Assembly (NCBI GenBank): GCA_022113835.1
Contig: JAILWY010000010.1
Coordinates: 3,187,501-3,251,500 of the forward strand
Reading direction: 5' to 3'
Length of the DNA stretch: 64,000 nucleotides
Origin: Atopsyche davidsoni
Taxonomy: Eukaryota > Arthropoda > Insecta > Trichoptera > Hydrobiosidae
Part shown: positions 49,338 to 61,454 of the stretch, in pieces
Layout of the letters: the number at the start of each line of letters is the position of its first letter
Numbering within the stretch: position 1 is the first letter of the stretch
Notes under the pieces: generated by a model
Seen by the model: only the letters and a program-made list of their open reading frames with translations
What the model was told of the DNA's origin: nothing
Database searches by the model: none
Made by a program: the position numbers and the translations under genes

Positions 49338-51048
49338 TCACCAATTGACTTTTTCACTGACTCCGATATCTACCGATGACATATCGGACGAGTCGTCAGA
49401 AGACTCGTCGCATCTGCCGGCAATTACGGATGGGCCTTGGTGGGAATACAATGATTCGTTATCCTGAAAAATAATATTTATTCAGTAAATTGTTTGAAAA
49501 TTCAAATTTAAGGACAAAATCAAAGAAAAGTAATATGTTTACCGAGGTAATGTCGATAGTCTTACGGTGATCAATTTCGCCTCCCTGGGAAATTTTTAAA
49601 AGTATGTAAAACATGCGTATTAATTGAAATATGTGAAAAGAGAAAATAAAAACACTTCATGCACAATTGATTCAAGTCATGCAGCGTGTCATGTAACTTA
49701 CCCCATACCTAGAGACGCAGGTTGGGAAATTCTTATACAAATCGTCATCGTCATCTGACTGAAAAAAAAAATAGTAATTGAGTAAAGTCTAAAAAAAATC
49801 CGAATTTGTAGACAACATCAAAGATAAGTAAACTGTTTACATTAGTCAAGTCTATGACTTGTTTCAATTTTTTTATTCTGTCATCTTCGTTTGCTGGAGT
49901 ATCGTCTTTGCATAGCTGAAAGATTTTTATAATGAATGTGTAAAATGTATTAATTTGACTATGTGAAAACAGTGAAGAAAAACACTTCATGCACATTTGA
50001 ATCGAGTTATGCAGCATGTCATGCAACTTACTTCGAGCCAGGAGCGTACCATCTCTGGGTCGCGAGACATCTTTTCTAATAAATCATAAAGCTCAGATAT
50101 ATCTCCCATCCTTTCTTGCCATCGGAAATCAGCTTCCGAAAGCTGAAAAATTTTCATAGTGAGTATGTAAAATGTATTTATTTAAATATGAGAAAACATT
50201 CTTAATTGATTAAATGTTTTTTATATGACGATAAACAGAAAAAACCAATTCTAGTTAGAACTGTCGTTAATTTTCAAATTGAACGCTACGCACGTGGCCT
50301 CTAGCGTCCGGGTTTTATACTGGAATTTAGAATGTATTAGCTCCCATAACTTCTTATTGGGAAATAAAGCCGTAATCTCCCGAGTTAATTGATCAAATCA
50401 AATATCAGTGGACACTGACAAAATTCGGCATAATTCACCATCCAAGTATATTCGTTTTGACACGAAATATTCAACGCAAGCCAACAGCGCCGCCATTACA
50501 GGGACGCGGCGGGGACGCCATTTTGAAGTTGAGAATTTGAAAACTTTTTCACACCCTGATATTCCGCATAACATTGACACTTGCAACTCTACTCTCACTA
50601 ATAAATACATGGAATTAACACATACCTGCATAACCAAATTCGGATAGATTATTTCGACCATTCTACGAGGTGCTTTCGGCAATTTTCGACGACTGGTCGT
50701 AATGAAATTAAAAGATGGATACGATTTATGCTCGTCTTCCTTTTGCCACCTACGAAAATTCACTGAAAACAACATACGGTGTCATTGCATGTCAATATAT
50801 TTACATTATATACTTATAAAATAGCATAAAATACGCAAAAACAATGCGATTGCGTATAGAAAGTAACACGCGGGAAAGCATCTACGAGCGCGTCGGCAGC
50901 GGAAAAGTTCGTTTCGCTCAGACAAATTCGAGCTAGTCCGCCACAATTCCGCCCCCGGGTATCTCTACACGAGGCCCGAGCACTCGTGGACCTGCAATAT
51001 ATTATTAATTAACTAACCTCCATGTTTGTATTCGGGTTGATCATCCAT
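49338..51048 (-). CDS. Array gene copy 3: unknown 192-residue protein
   Basis: Exons in transcript order: 51018-51048, 50626-50762, 50032-50142, 49841-49915, 49702-49758, 49543-49584, 49338-49463. I see no coding difference from copy 2. Its upstream region differs: it has two additional promoter subrepeats (about 51.72-52.52 kb), so any difference in expression from copy 2 would point to those subrepeats. Confidence 0.82.
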
Positions 51049-51152
51049 TTCAACGACGCTGTTGCACTTTTTAACTTGAAGACCGCTTTGCCGCCGGAGG
51101 GCGCGAGACTCGCGGCAGCGCAAATCTTGCTTTTTTTTTTCCTCCCAAACGG

Positions 51153-51160
51153 CTATATAG
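51153..51160 (-). promoter_or_regulatory. TATA box of gene copy 3
   Basis: CTATATAG, 105 nt upstream of the ATG. Confidence 0.58.
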
Positions 51161-51179
51161 TGAAGCGGTTTTATTGTTT

Positions 51180-52520
51180 ATTGCTAAATTATTTTATTCA
51201 ATTCGTTTAATAGTTTTATTAGCGTTGTAATATTTTTAGGGTTAGCATATTAAATATTAGATTCAGTCTAATTCATAATATATTTTGCACTGTAAACTGT
51301 AATATTGATATATTTAGTCTCGCATGCTTCATGTGATTGTCTTTGGTTTGGAGCTTCTTAATTTGAATTTTAATTCGTTATTTCACGCGCAGGTCCTTTT
51401 GTTTTTTTTTTGATAAACGGCTATTGAGTGACGCTTTCTTTTTTAAATTGAAAAATAATTTATTAAATTCGTTGAATATTTTAATAACGTAATGCACATT
51501 ATTGATTTAAATGTGTTACGGCTTAACATATAAAATATAAGATTCAGTCTAATTCATCATATCTTATGCCGAAAACAATGCTTTAACTATAATTTTGACA
51601 TATCAAATTCGCATTCTTTTTGTGGATAGTCTTACGCCGGGGGCTTTCAAATTTTATTTGATGTATATGTTATTATTTTTTTTAATATTTTACGCAAATT
51701 CCTACATAGTTTAGACATGAAATATATAAAATTAAAAAAACTGCCCCGTGACACGAATTAATTATCACAATGCCTGGTGAGATGGCGCGGGGCACTCGAA
51801 TTGCAGATCATGTTGTTTTTTTTGTGTCAAACGGCTATTTTTCAATTGAATTATTTATTTCGTTGAATATTTTAATGACGCAATGCACATTATTGATTTA
51901 AATATGTTACGGCTTAACATATAAAATATAAGATTCAGTCTAATTCATTGTATCTTATACCGAAAACAATGCTTTAACTATAATTTTGACATATCAAATT
52001 TCGCATCATTTTTGTGATAGTCCTACGCTGGGGGCTTTTATATTTTAATTAATGTATATGTTATTATTTTTTTGTAATAATGTACGCAAATTCCTATTAA
52101 GTTTAGGCATAAAAACATATAAAATCAATAAAAACTGACCCGTGACACTAATTAATTATCACAATGCTTGGTGAGATGGCGCGGGGCACTCGAATTGCAG
52201 ATCATGTTGTTTTTTCTGTGACAAACGGCTACTTTTCAATTGAATTATTTATTTCGTTGAATATTTTAATGACGTAATGCACATTATTGATTTAAATATG
52301 TTACGGCTTAGCATATAAAATATAAGATTCAGTCTAATTCATCATATCTTATGCCGAAAACAATGCTTTAACTATGATTTTGACATATCAAATTTCGCAT
52401 TCTTTTTGTGGATAGTCTTACGCCGGGGGCTTTCAAATTTTATTTGATGTATATGTTATTTTTTTTTTAAATATTTTACGCAAATTCCTACATAGTTTAG
52501 ACAAGAAATATATAAAATTA
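51180..52520 (-). repeat. Expanded promoter-like subrepeats, unit 3
   Basis: The marker ATTCAGTCTAATTCAT recurs at 51261, 51542, 51933 and 52327, spacings of 281, 391 and 394 bp. The longer blocks include GAGATGGCGCGGGGCACTCG followed by a T run and AAACGGCTA, mirroring the order seen at the gene's own promoter. Confidence 0.8.
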
Positions 52521-53077
52521 ACACTATATTCTATTCAAAGTGTTGTCCATCGCTAGCCACTACTTTTCCCCATCTTTCAGATAAATTGTGGATTCCATCC
52601 CAAAAGAACTGTTCGTCTTTTGAAGCCAAGAAAGATCAATTCCCAATGATTCTGCGAGCTCTACTTGCGTTTGAAATGAGTCTTTATCGAGCAATGCCTC
52701 TAATTTTTCATCTTCGATATTTTTTGTTTGGCCTGGACGTTATTTATCAACCACGTCGAAATCAGTTCTCACACGTTTTTTGTGATGGAGTATGTTCACC
52801 ATAAACTTCACTCAGCAAACAGTGACCTTCAGCTGGTTTTTTCTTTCAATTGAAACAGAAAAGTAAAGCTTCCCGCAAATTGCGTTTCGTTGGTACAAAA
52901 GTTGACATGCTGAGAGCTCAAAAAAAAATGATGCATACACTTCAGCGATATGACATATACTGAAATCAAAAGCGCAATAATGACGCTTCACAATGAAATG
53001 TTAAAGTATAGCCTGATACTATTCAATACTAGTAACGCCATCTATTAGAAAATCCGAAAAATTAATGCACAACCGTA
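52521..53077 (-). mobile_element. Truncated mariner, unit 4
   Basis: Lacks the left end and has the same small deletion as the unit 1 element. Confidence 0.85.
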
Positions 53078-53510
53078 TACATTAAAATTTCCGGTAAATA
53101 CAGCTAGACTCAGGCCTCCGAGTCTCTGTGCAAGGCTTATATTTTCTATTTATTTGGATAGTAGTATGCGTATTTAATATACATAAGTTTATGCGATAAA
53201 TTGTACAATGCTGATTGAGTTAAAAGTGGCCAAAAGCATTAAATTCAACGTGAAGATATTTGTAACATAAGTTAAAACAACCCCAAAATCCGATTGCTAT
53301 AATAATTCCACAGGTACACTGCATACATCACAACACAACTGGAACTGAAGTTTTTGTGTCTGTTTATTGTGATTGAAAATTAACACGTAAGACTCATAGA
53401 ATATGATGTTTAAAAGTAAAACACTTGTGTTTAAAATTCATCGTTTATCCAATTATTCAATATAAATTTTATTTCTCTCAAACATTTATAAACTATTTTT
53501 AGTAAAATTA

Positions 53511-53877
53511 CTGTAATACTCCGCTTTACGCGAGGGATACATTCTGTGAAATTCGTGTATATCGGGACTTACGATTAAATATTGTATAGTCAAAACTTAA
53601 TACAAAAAAGTACGAATCACTTATGCAGTATTACGTGTTATTTTTATTGAAAAATACATTTATTATCTTTTATGTAGCGTTTCTTTGCGTTCTTGTAAAA
53701 TGCGTTCATAACAACCAACGCTGTTTTTAATATTTATGAGAAGTCAATTTACATTATGTTCATACACATTCTTAAAATAAGAAATTCGCGTAATGCGAGG
53801 CATTTTATTGCGACATTTGAAATTCGCGTTATAGTGAAACCGCGCATAATGGGGTCGCGTAAAGCGGGGTATTACTG
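53511..53877. mobile_element. pogo-like MITE, unit 4
   Basis: Same ends as unit 1, still flanked by TA. A short insertion lies near 53682-53700. Confidence 0.78.
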
Positions 53878-55014
53878 TATATGTTTAACATTTTTTTTTA
53901 CAAAACATCAAAATACTGAAATATGATATTGCATTATAAACGCAGTCTTGCCCATGGTCGGCGAGCTCCAGTAGTCTGCTTCTCCCACCCTGTCTCCCTG
54001 CCACCCACCCCTGGAGTTGAATACTTAACGCAGGGGTGGTGCAGAATGGCGTCTGCGGTGCTGATCTCGTATTGCCCAGCACACCTTGCTCTATACACTT
54101 GGTATTGACCAGCCGTGCAGTCAGGGTAGCAAGTCTCCAGGGATATTCCCACTTACTTATAAAATCTGCCCATCACCCCGGCATGGCCGCATGAAGCCTT
54201 CACGCCTGGGCCAGAAGTCAAATCGTATGGATTTAAACTCAAAGTCAAGATATCATAAGTCAGGGGCAAAATAAAAAAGTCATTTAAATTTTACAATAAG
54301 CTTAAGTAATTTTTAATGAAAGTAATTAAACACAAGGTATCTCATATCTCATAAAATAGACAGAATTGCATAAACAAAAACATGCAGTATAAATAAATTG
54401 GTGACCACCAAAAGGAAATTTTTACAAATACTTTAACAAAAACTTTTTACACAAGTTTAGCAAATAGTTATAGTTTTATACATTCAACATTAATCAAAGC
54501 AGTGCAATCAAAAATTATCCACAGTATTTATTTAAAAAAGATATTTAATATATCCAGAAATGAAAGGCAAGCACTGGGGAATATAGGTTCTCTGGCTTTA
54601 ACGGCTGCGTATCAATAACGGATTTTCGCAATCATGTGTACTGACTATTGTCAAGAATCTACACTTGAAAACAATATAAACGATATATGACGATCACACT
54701 GACAATACACGAAATTTTCAACATTTATGTCTTATTCGACTTCATTGATAATAACAAAAGGAAGGTTGTAAATGTCTGTGAAAATCAATATGAACAATTG
54801 TACATGAACAAGTATTTTAAATACTATATTTATATTGTAGATCGGTGTTTTCCAACCGTTTTGAATACGCGACCATTTGAAAGTTTAAAAAAACAGGCGC
54901 CTAGGCCTAGAGACTGAATAAAGCTGTCAGTGAGCTTTATGACAAAACAAAAGATTAATAATCTGTATCGAACTAATTCGTCGAATATTCTCTTCGGTCG
55001 GCAATTATTGAGAA

Positions 55015-56724
55015 TCACCAATTGACTTTTTCACTGACTCCGATATCTACCGATGACATATCGGACGAGTCGTCAGAAGACTCGTCGCATCTGCCGGCAA
55101 TTACGGATGGGCCTTGGTGGGAATACAATGATTCGTTATCCTGAAAAATAATATTTATTCAGTAAATTGTTTGAAAATTCAAATTTAAGGACAAAATCAA
55201 AGAAAAGTAATATGTTTACCGAGGTAATGTCGATAGTCTTACGGTGATCAATTTCGCCTCCCTGGGAAATTTTTAAAAGTATGTAAAACATGCGTATTAA
55301 TTGAAATATGTGAAAAGAGAAAATAAAAACACTTCATGCACAATTGATTCAAGTCATGCAGCGTGTCATGTAACTTACCCCATACCTAGAGACGCAGGTT
55401 GGGAAATTCTTATACAAATCGTCATCGTCATCTGACTGAAAAAAAAATAGTAATTGAGTAAAGTCTAAAAAAAATCCAAATTTGTAGACAACATCAAAGA
55501 TAAGTAAACTGTTTACATATGTCAAGTCTATGACTTGTTTATTTTTTTTTATTCTGTCATCTTCGTCTGCTGGAGTATCGTCTTTGCATAGCTGAAAGAT
55601 TTTTATAATGAATGTGTAAAATGTATTAATTTGACTATGTGAAAACAGTGAAGAAAAACACTTCATGCACATTTGAATCGAGTTATGCAGCATGTCATGC
55701 AACTTACTTCGAGCCAGGAGCGTACCATCTCTGGGTCGCGAGACATCTTTTCTAATAAATCATAAAGCTCAGATATATCTCCCATCCTTTCTTGCCATCG
55801 GAAATCAGCTTCCGAAAGCTGAAAAATTTTCATAGTGAGTATGTAAAATGTATTTATTTAAATATGAGAAAACATTCTTAATTGATTAAATGTTTTTTAT
55901 ATGACGATAAACAGAAAAAACCAATTCTAGTTAGAACTGTCGTTAATTTTCAAATTGAACGCTACGCACGTGGCCTCTAGCGTCCGGGTTTTATACTGGA
56001 ATTTAGAATGTATTAGCTCCCATAACTTCTTATTGGGAAATAAAGCCGTAATCTCCCGAGTTAATTGATCAAATCAAATATCAGTGGACACTGACAAAAT
56101 TCGGCATAATTCACCATCCAAGTATATTCGTTTTGACACGAAATATTCAACGCAAGCCAACAGCGCCGCCATTACAGGGACGCGGCGGGGACGCCATTTT
56201 GAAGTTGAGAATTTGAAAACTTTTTCACACCCTGATATTCCGCATAACATTGACACTTGCAACTCTACTCTCACTAATAAATACATGGAATTAACACATA
56301 CCTGCATAACCAAATTCGGATAGATTATTTCGACCATTCTACGAGGTGCTTTCGGCAATTTTCGACGACTGGTCGTAATGAAATTAAAAGATGGATACGA
56401 TTTATGCTCGTCTTCCTTTTGCCACCTACGAAAATTCACTGAAAACAACATACGGTGTCATTGCATGTCAATATATTTACATTATATACTTATAAAATAG
56501 CATAAAATACGCAAAAACAATGCGATTGCGTATAGAAAGTAACACGCGGGAAAGCATCTACGAGCGCGTCGGCAGCGGAAAAGTTCGTTTCGCTCAGACA
56601 AATTCGAGCTAGTCCGCCACAATTCCGCCCCCGGGTATCTCTACACGAGGCCCGAGCACTCGTGGACCTGCAATATATTATTAATTAACTAACCTCCATG
56701 TTTGTATTCGGGTTGATCATCCAT
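55015..56724 (-). CDS. Array gene copy 4: unknown 192-residue protein, divergent exon 4
   Basis: Exons in transcript order: 56694-56724, 56302-56438, 55708-55818, 55517-55591, 55379-55435, 55220-55261, 55015-55140. All junctions stay in phase. Exon 4 has three amino acid changes against copies 1-3 (N to D, L to N, N to Y) and one silent change, while exon 2 is unchanged. The intron between exons 4 and 5 is one nucleotide shorter, which fuses the two exons into one open frame, so failure to splice it would still be translatable here only. Confidence 0.82.
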
Positions 56725-56828
56725 TTCAACGACGCTGTTGCACTTTTTAACTTGAAGACCGCTTTGCCGCCGGAGGGCGCGAGACTCGCGGCAGCGCAAA
56801 TCTTGCTTTTTTTTTTCCTCCCAAACGG

Positions 56829-56836
56829 CTATATAG
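56829..56836 (-). promoter_or_regulatory. TATA box of gene copy 4
   Basis: CTATATAG, 105 nt upstream of the ATG. Confidence 0.58.
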
Positions 56837-56855
56837 TGAAGCGGTTTTATTGTTT

Positions 56856-58196
56856 ATTGCTAAATTATTTTATTCAATTCGTTTAATAGTTTTATTAGCG
56901 TTGTAATATTTTTAGGGTTAGCATATTAAATATTAGATTCAGTCTAATTCATAATATATTTTGCACTGTAAACTGTAATATTGATATATTTAGTCTCGCA
57001 TGCTTCATGTGATTGTCTTTGGTTTGGAGCTTCTTAATTTGAATTTTAATTCGTTATTTCACGCGCAGGTCCTTTTGTTTTTTTTTTGATAAACGGCTAT
57101 TGAGTGACGCTTTCTTTTTTAAATTGAAAAATAATTTATTAAATTCGTTGAATATTTTAATAACGTAATGCACATTATTGATTTAAATGTGTTACGGCTT
57201 AACATATAAAATATAAGATTCAGTCTAATTCATCATATCTTATGCCGAAAACAATGCTTTAACTATAATTTTGACATATCAAATTCGCATTCTTTTTGTG
57301 GATAGTCTTACGCCGGGGGCTTTCAAATTTTATTTGATGTATATGTTATTATTTTTTTTAATATTTTACGCAAATTCCTACATAGTTTAGACATGAAATA
57401 TATAAAATTAAAAAAACTGCCCCGTGACACGAATTAATTATCACAATGCCTGGTGAGATGGCGCGGGGCACTCGAATTGCAGATCATGTTGTTTTTTTTG
57501 TGTCAAACGGCTATTTTTCAATTGAATTATTTATTTCGTTGAATATTTTAATGACGCAATGCACATTATTGATTTAAATATGTTACGGCTTAACATATAA
57601 AATATAAGATTCAGTCTAATTCATTGTATCTTATACCGAAAACAATGCTTTAACTATAATTTTGACATATCAAATTTCGCATCATTTTTGTGATAGTCCT
57701 ACGCTGGGGGCTTTTATATTTTAATTAATGTATATGTTATTATTTTTTTGTAATAATGTACGCAAATTCCTATTAAGTTTAGGCATAAAAACATATAAAA
57801 TCAATAAAAACTGACCCGTGACACTAATTAATTATCACAATGCTTGGTGAGATGGCGCGGGGCACTCGAATTGCAGATCATGTTGTTTTTTCTGTGACAA
57901 ACGGCTACTTTTCAATTGAATTATTTATTTCGTTGAATATTTTAATGACGTAATGCACATTATTGATTTAAATATGTTACGGCTTAGCATATAAAATATA
58001 AGATTCAGTCTAATTCATCATATCTTATGCCGAAAACAATGCTTTAACTATGATTTTGACATATCAAATTTCGCATTCTTTTTGTGGATAGTCTTACGCC
58101 GGGGGCTTTCAAATTTTATTTGATGTATATGTTATTTTTTTTTTAAATATTTTACGCAAATTCCTACATAGTTTAGACAAGAAATATATAAAATTA
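56856..58196 (-). repeat. Expanded promoter-like subrepeats, unit 4
   Basis: Same arrangement as in unit 3 at a 5676-bp offset: one short and two long blocks before the unit junction. Confidence 0.8.
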
Positions 58197-58753
58197 ACAC
58201 TATATTCTATTCAAAGTGTTGTCCATCGCTAGCCACTACTTTTCCCCATCTTTCAGATAAATTGTGGATTCCATCCCAAAAGAACTGTTCGTCTTTTGAA
58301 GCCAAGAAAGATCAATTCCCAATGATTCTGCGAGCTCTACTTGCGTTTGAAATGAGTCTTTATCGAGCAATGCCTCTAATTTTTCATCTTCGATATTTTT
58401 TGTTTGGCCTGGACGTTATTTATCAACCACGTCGAAATCAGTTCTCACACGTTTTTTGTGATGGAGTATGTTCACCATAAACTTCACTCAGCAAACAGTG
58501 ACCTTCAGCTGGTTTTTTCTTTCAATTGAAACAGAAAAGTAAAGCTTCCCGCAAATTGCGTTTCGTTGGTACAAAAGTTGACATGCTGAGAGCTCAAAAA
58601 AAAATGATGCATACACTTCAGCGATATGACATATACTGAAATCAAAAGCGCAATAATGACGCTTCACAATGAAATGTTAAAGTATAGCCTGATACTATTC
58701 AATACTAGTAACGCCATCTATTAGAAAATCCGAAAAATTAATGCACAACCGTA
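58197..58753 (-). mobile_element. Truncated mariner, unit 5
   Basis: Copy of the unit 4 version. Confidence 0.85.
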
Positions 58754-59186
58754 TACATTAAAATTTCCGGTAAATACAGCTAGACTCAGGCCTCCGAGTC
58801 TCTGTGCAAGGCTTATATTTTCTATTTATTTGGATAGTAGTATGCGTATTTAATATACATAAGTTTATGCGATAAATTGTACAATGCTGATTGAGTTAAA
58901 AGTGGCCAAAAGCATTAAATTCAACGTGAAGATATTTGTAACATAAGTTAAAACAACCCCAAAATCCGATTGCTATAATAATTCCACAGGTACACTGCAT
59001 ACATCACAACACAACTGGAACTGAAGTTTTTGTGTCTGTTTATTGTGATTGAAAATTAACACGTAAGACTCATAGAATATGATGTTTAAAAGTAAAACAC
59101 TTGTGTTTAAAATTCATCGTTTATCCAATTATTCAATATAAATTTTATTTCTCTCAAACATTTATAAACTATTTTTAGTAAAATTA

Positions 59187-59553
59187 CTGTAATACTCCGC
59201 TTTACGCGAGGGATACATTCTGTGAAATTCGTGTATATCGGGACTTACGATTAAATATTGTATAGTCAAAACTTAATACAAAAAAGTACGAATCACTTAT
59301 GCAGTATTACGTGTTATTTTTATTGAAAAATACATTTATTATCTTTTATGTAGCGTTTCTTTGCGTTCTTGTAAAATGCGTTCATAACAACCAACGCTGT
59401 TTTTAATATTTATGAGAAGTCAATTTACATTATGTTCATACACATTCTTAAAATAAGAAATTCGCGTAATGCGAGGCATTTTATTGCGACATTTGAAATT
59501 CGCGTTATAGTGAAACCGCGCATAATGGGGTCGCGTAAAGCGGGGTATTACTG
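59187..59553. mobile_element. pogo-like MITE, unit 5
   Basis: Copy of the unit 4 element. Confidence 0.78.
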
Positions 59554-60690
59554 TATATGTTTAACATTTTTTTTTACAAAACATCAAAATACTGAAATAT
59601 GATATTGCATTATAAACGCAGTCTTGCCCATGGTCGGCGAGCTCCAGTAGTCTGCTTCTCCCACCCTGTCTCCCTGCCACCCACCCCTGGAGTTGAATAC
59701 TTAACGCAGGGGTGGTGCAGAATGGCGTCTGCGGTGCTGATCTCGTATTGCCCAGCACACCTTGCTCTATACACTTGGTATTGACCAGCCGTGCAGTCAG
59801 GGTAGCAAGTCTCCAGGGATATTCCCACTTACTTATAAAATCTGCCCATCACCCCGGCATGGCCGCATGAAGCCTTCACGCCTGGGCCAGAAGTCAAATC
59901 GTATGGATTTAAACTCAAAGTCAAGATATCATAAGTCAGGGGCAAAATAAAAAAGTCATTTAAATTTTACAATAAGCTTAAGTAATTTTTAATGAAAGTA
60001 ATTAAACACAAGGTATCTCATATCTCATAAAATAGACAGAATTGCATAAACAAAAACATGCAGTATAAATAAATTGGTGACCACCAAAAGGAAATTTTTA
60101 CAAATACTTTAACAAAAACTTTTTACACAAGTTTAGCAAATAGTTATAGTTTTATACATTCAACATTAATCAAAGCAGTGCAATCAAAAATTATCCACAG
60201 TATTTATTTAAAAAAGATATTTAATATATCCAGAAATGAAAGGCAAGCACTGGGGAATATAGGTTCTCTGGCTTTAACGGCTGCGTATCAATAACGGATT
60301 TTCGCAATCATGTGTACTGACTATTGTCAAGAATCTACACTTGAAAACAATATAAACGATATATGACGATCACACTGACAATACACGAAATTTTCAACAT
60401 TTATGTCTTATTCGACTTCATTGATAATAACAAAAGGAAGGTTGTAAATGTCTGTGAAAATCAATATGAACAATTGTACATGAACAAGTATTTTAAATAC
60501 TATATTTATATTGTAGATCGGTGTTTTCCAACCGTTTTGAATACGCGACCATTTGAAAGTTTAAAAAAACAGGCGCCTAGGCCTAGAGACTGAATAAAGC
60601 TGTCAGTGAGCTTTATGACAAAACAAAAGATTAATAATCTGTATCGAACTAATTCGTCGAATATTCTCTTCGGTCGGCAATTATTGAGAA

Positions 60691-61327
60691 TCACCAATTG
60701 ACTTTTTCACTGACTCCGATATCTACCGATGACATATCGGACGAGTCGTCAGAAGACTCGTCGCATCTGCCGGCAATTACGGATGGGCCTTGGTGGGAAT
60801 ACAATGATTCGTTATCCTGAAAAATAATATTTATTCAGTAAATTGTTTGAAAATTCAAATTTAAGGACAAAATCAAAGAAAAGTAATATGTTTACCGAGG
60901 TAATGTCGATAGTCTTACGGTGATCAATTTCGCCTCCCTGGGAAATTTTTAAAAGTATGTAAAACATGCGACTGGTCGTAATGAAATTAAAAGATGGATA
61001 CGATTTATGTTCGTCATCCTTTTGCCACCTACGAAAATTCACTGAAAACAACATACGGTGTCATTGCATGTCAATATATTTACATTATATACTTATAAAA
61101 TAGCATAAAATACGCAAAAACAATGCGATTGCGTATAGAAAGTAACACGCGGGAAAGCATCTACGAGCGCGTCGGCAGCGGAAAAGTTCGTTTCGCTCAG
61201 ACAAATTCGAGCTAGTCCGCCACAATTCCGCCCCCGGGTATCTCTACACGAGGCCCGAGCACTCGTGGACCTGCAATATATTATTAATTAACTAACCTCC
61301 ATGTTTGTATTCGGGTTGATCATCCAT
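60691..61327 (-). CDS. Array gene copy 5: shortened in-frame variant, 100 residues
   Basis: Exon 1 is 61297-61327 and the last exon 60691-60816. Between them exon 2 (from 61041) is cut after FITTSR and joined, through ten codons of former intron ending at the old acceptor, to exon 6. The result is one fused exon, 60896-61041 (146 nt). Exon 1 plus this exon is 177 nt, a multiple of three, so the whole frame stays open. Exons 3, 4 and 5 are lost. One E-to-D change lies in exon 2. It may be a pseudogene that happens to be open or a functional short form. Confidence 0.6.
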
Positions 61328-61431
61328 TTCAACGACGCTGTTGCACTTTTTAACTTGAAGACCGCTTTGCCGCCGGAGGGCGCGAGACTCGCGGCAGCGC
61401 AAATCTTGCTTTTTTTTTTCCTCCCAAACGG

Positions 61432-61439
61432 CTATATAG
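61432..61439 (-). promoter_or_regulatory. TATA box of gene copy 5
   Basis: CTATATAG, 105 nt upstream of the ATG, so the shortened copy keeps its promoter. Confidence 0.55.
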
Positions 61440-61454
61440 TGAAGCGGTTTTATT

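Larger units (their letters stand above)
46525..52520. repeat. Tandem unit 3 (5996 bp), a chimera
   Basis: The left and middle parts match unit 2 at an exact 5211-bp offset, while the right end (from about 51.6 kb) matches unit 4 at an exact 5676-bp offset. It is the longest unit because it combines unit 2's 330-bp internal duplication with unit 4's extra promoter subrepeats. That is the expected product of unequal crossing-over or gene conversion. Confidence 0.9.
52521..58196. repeat. Tandem unit 4 (5676 bp)
   Basis: Has the unit 1 type of mariner deletion, no 330-bp duplication and the expanded promoter subrepeats. Its left part repeats in unit 5 at an exact 5676-bp offset. Confidence 0.92.
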
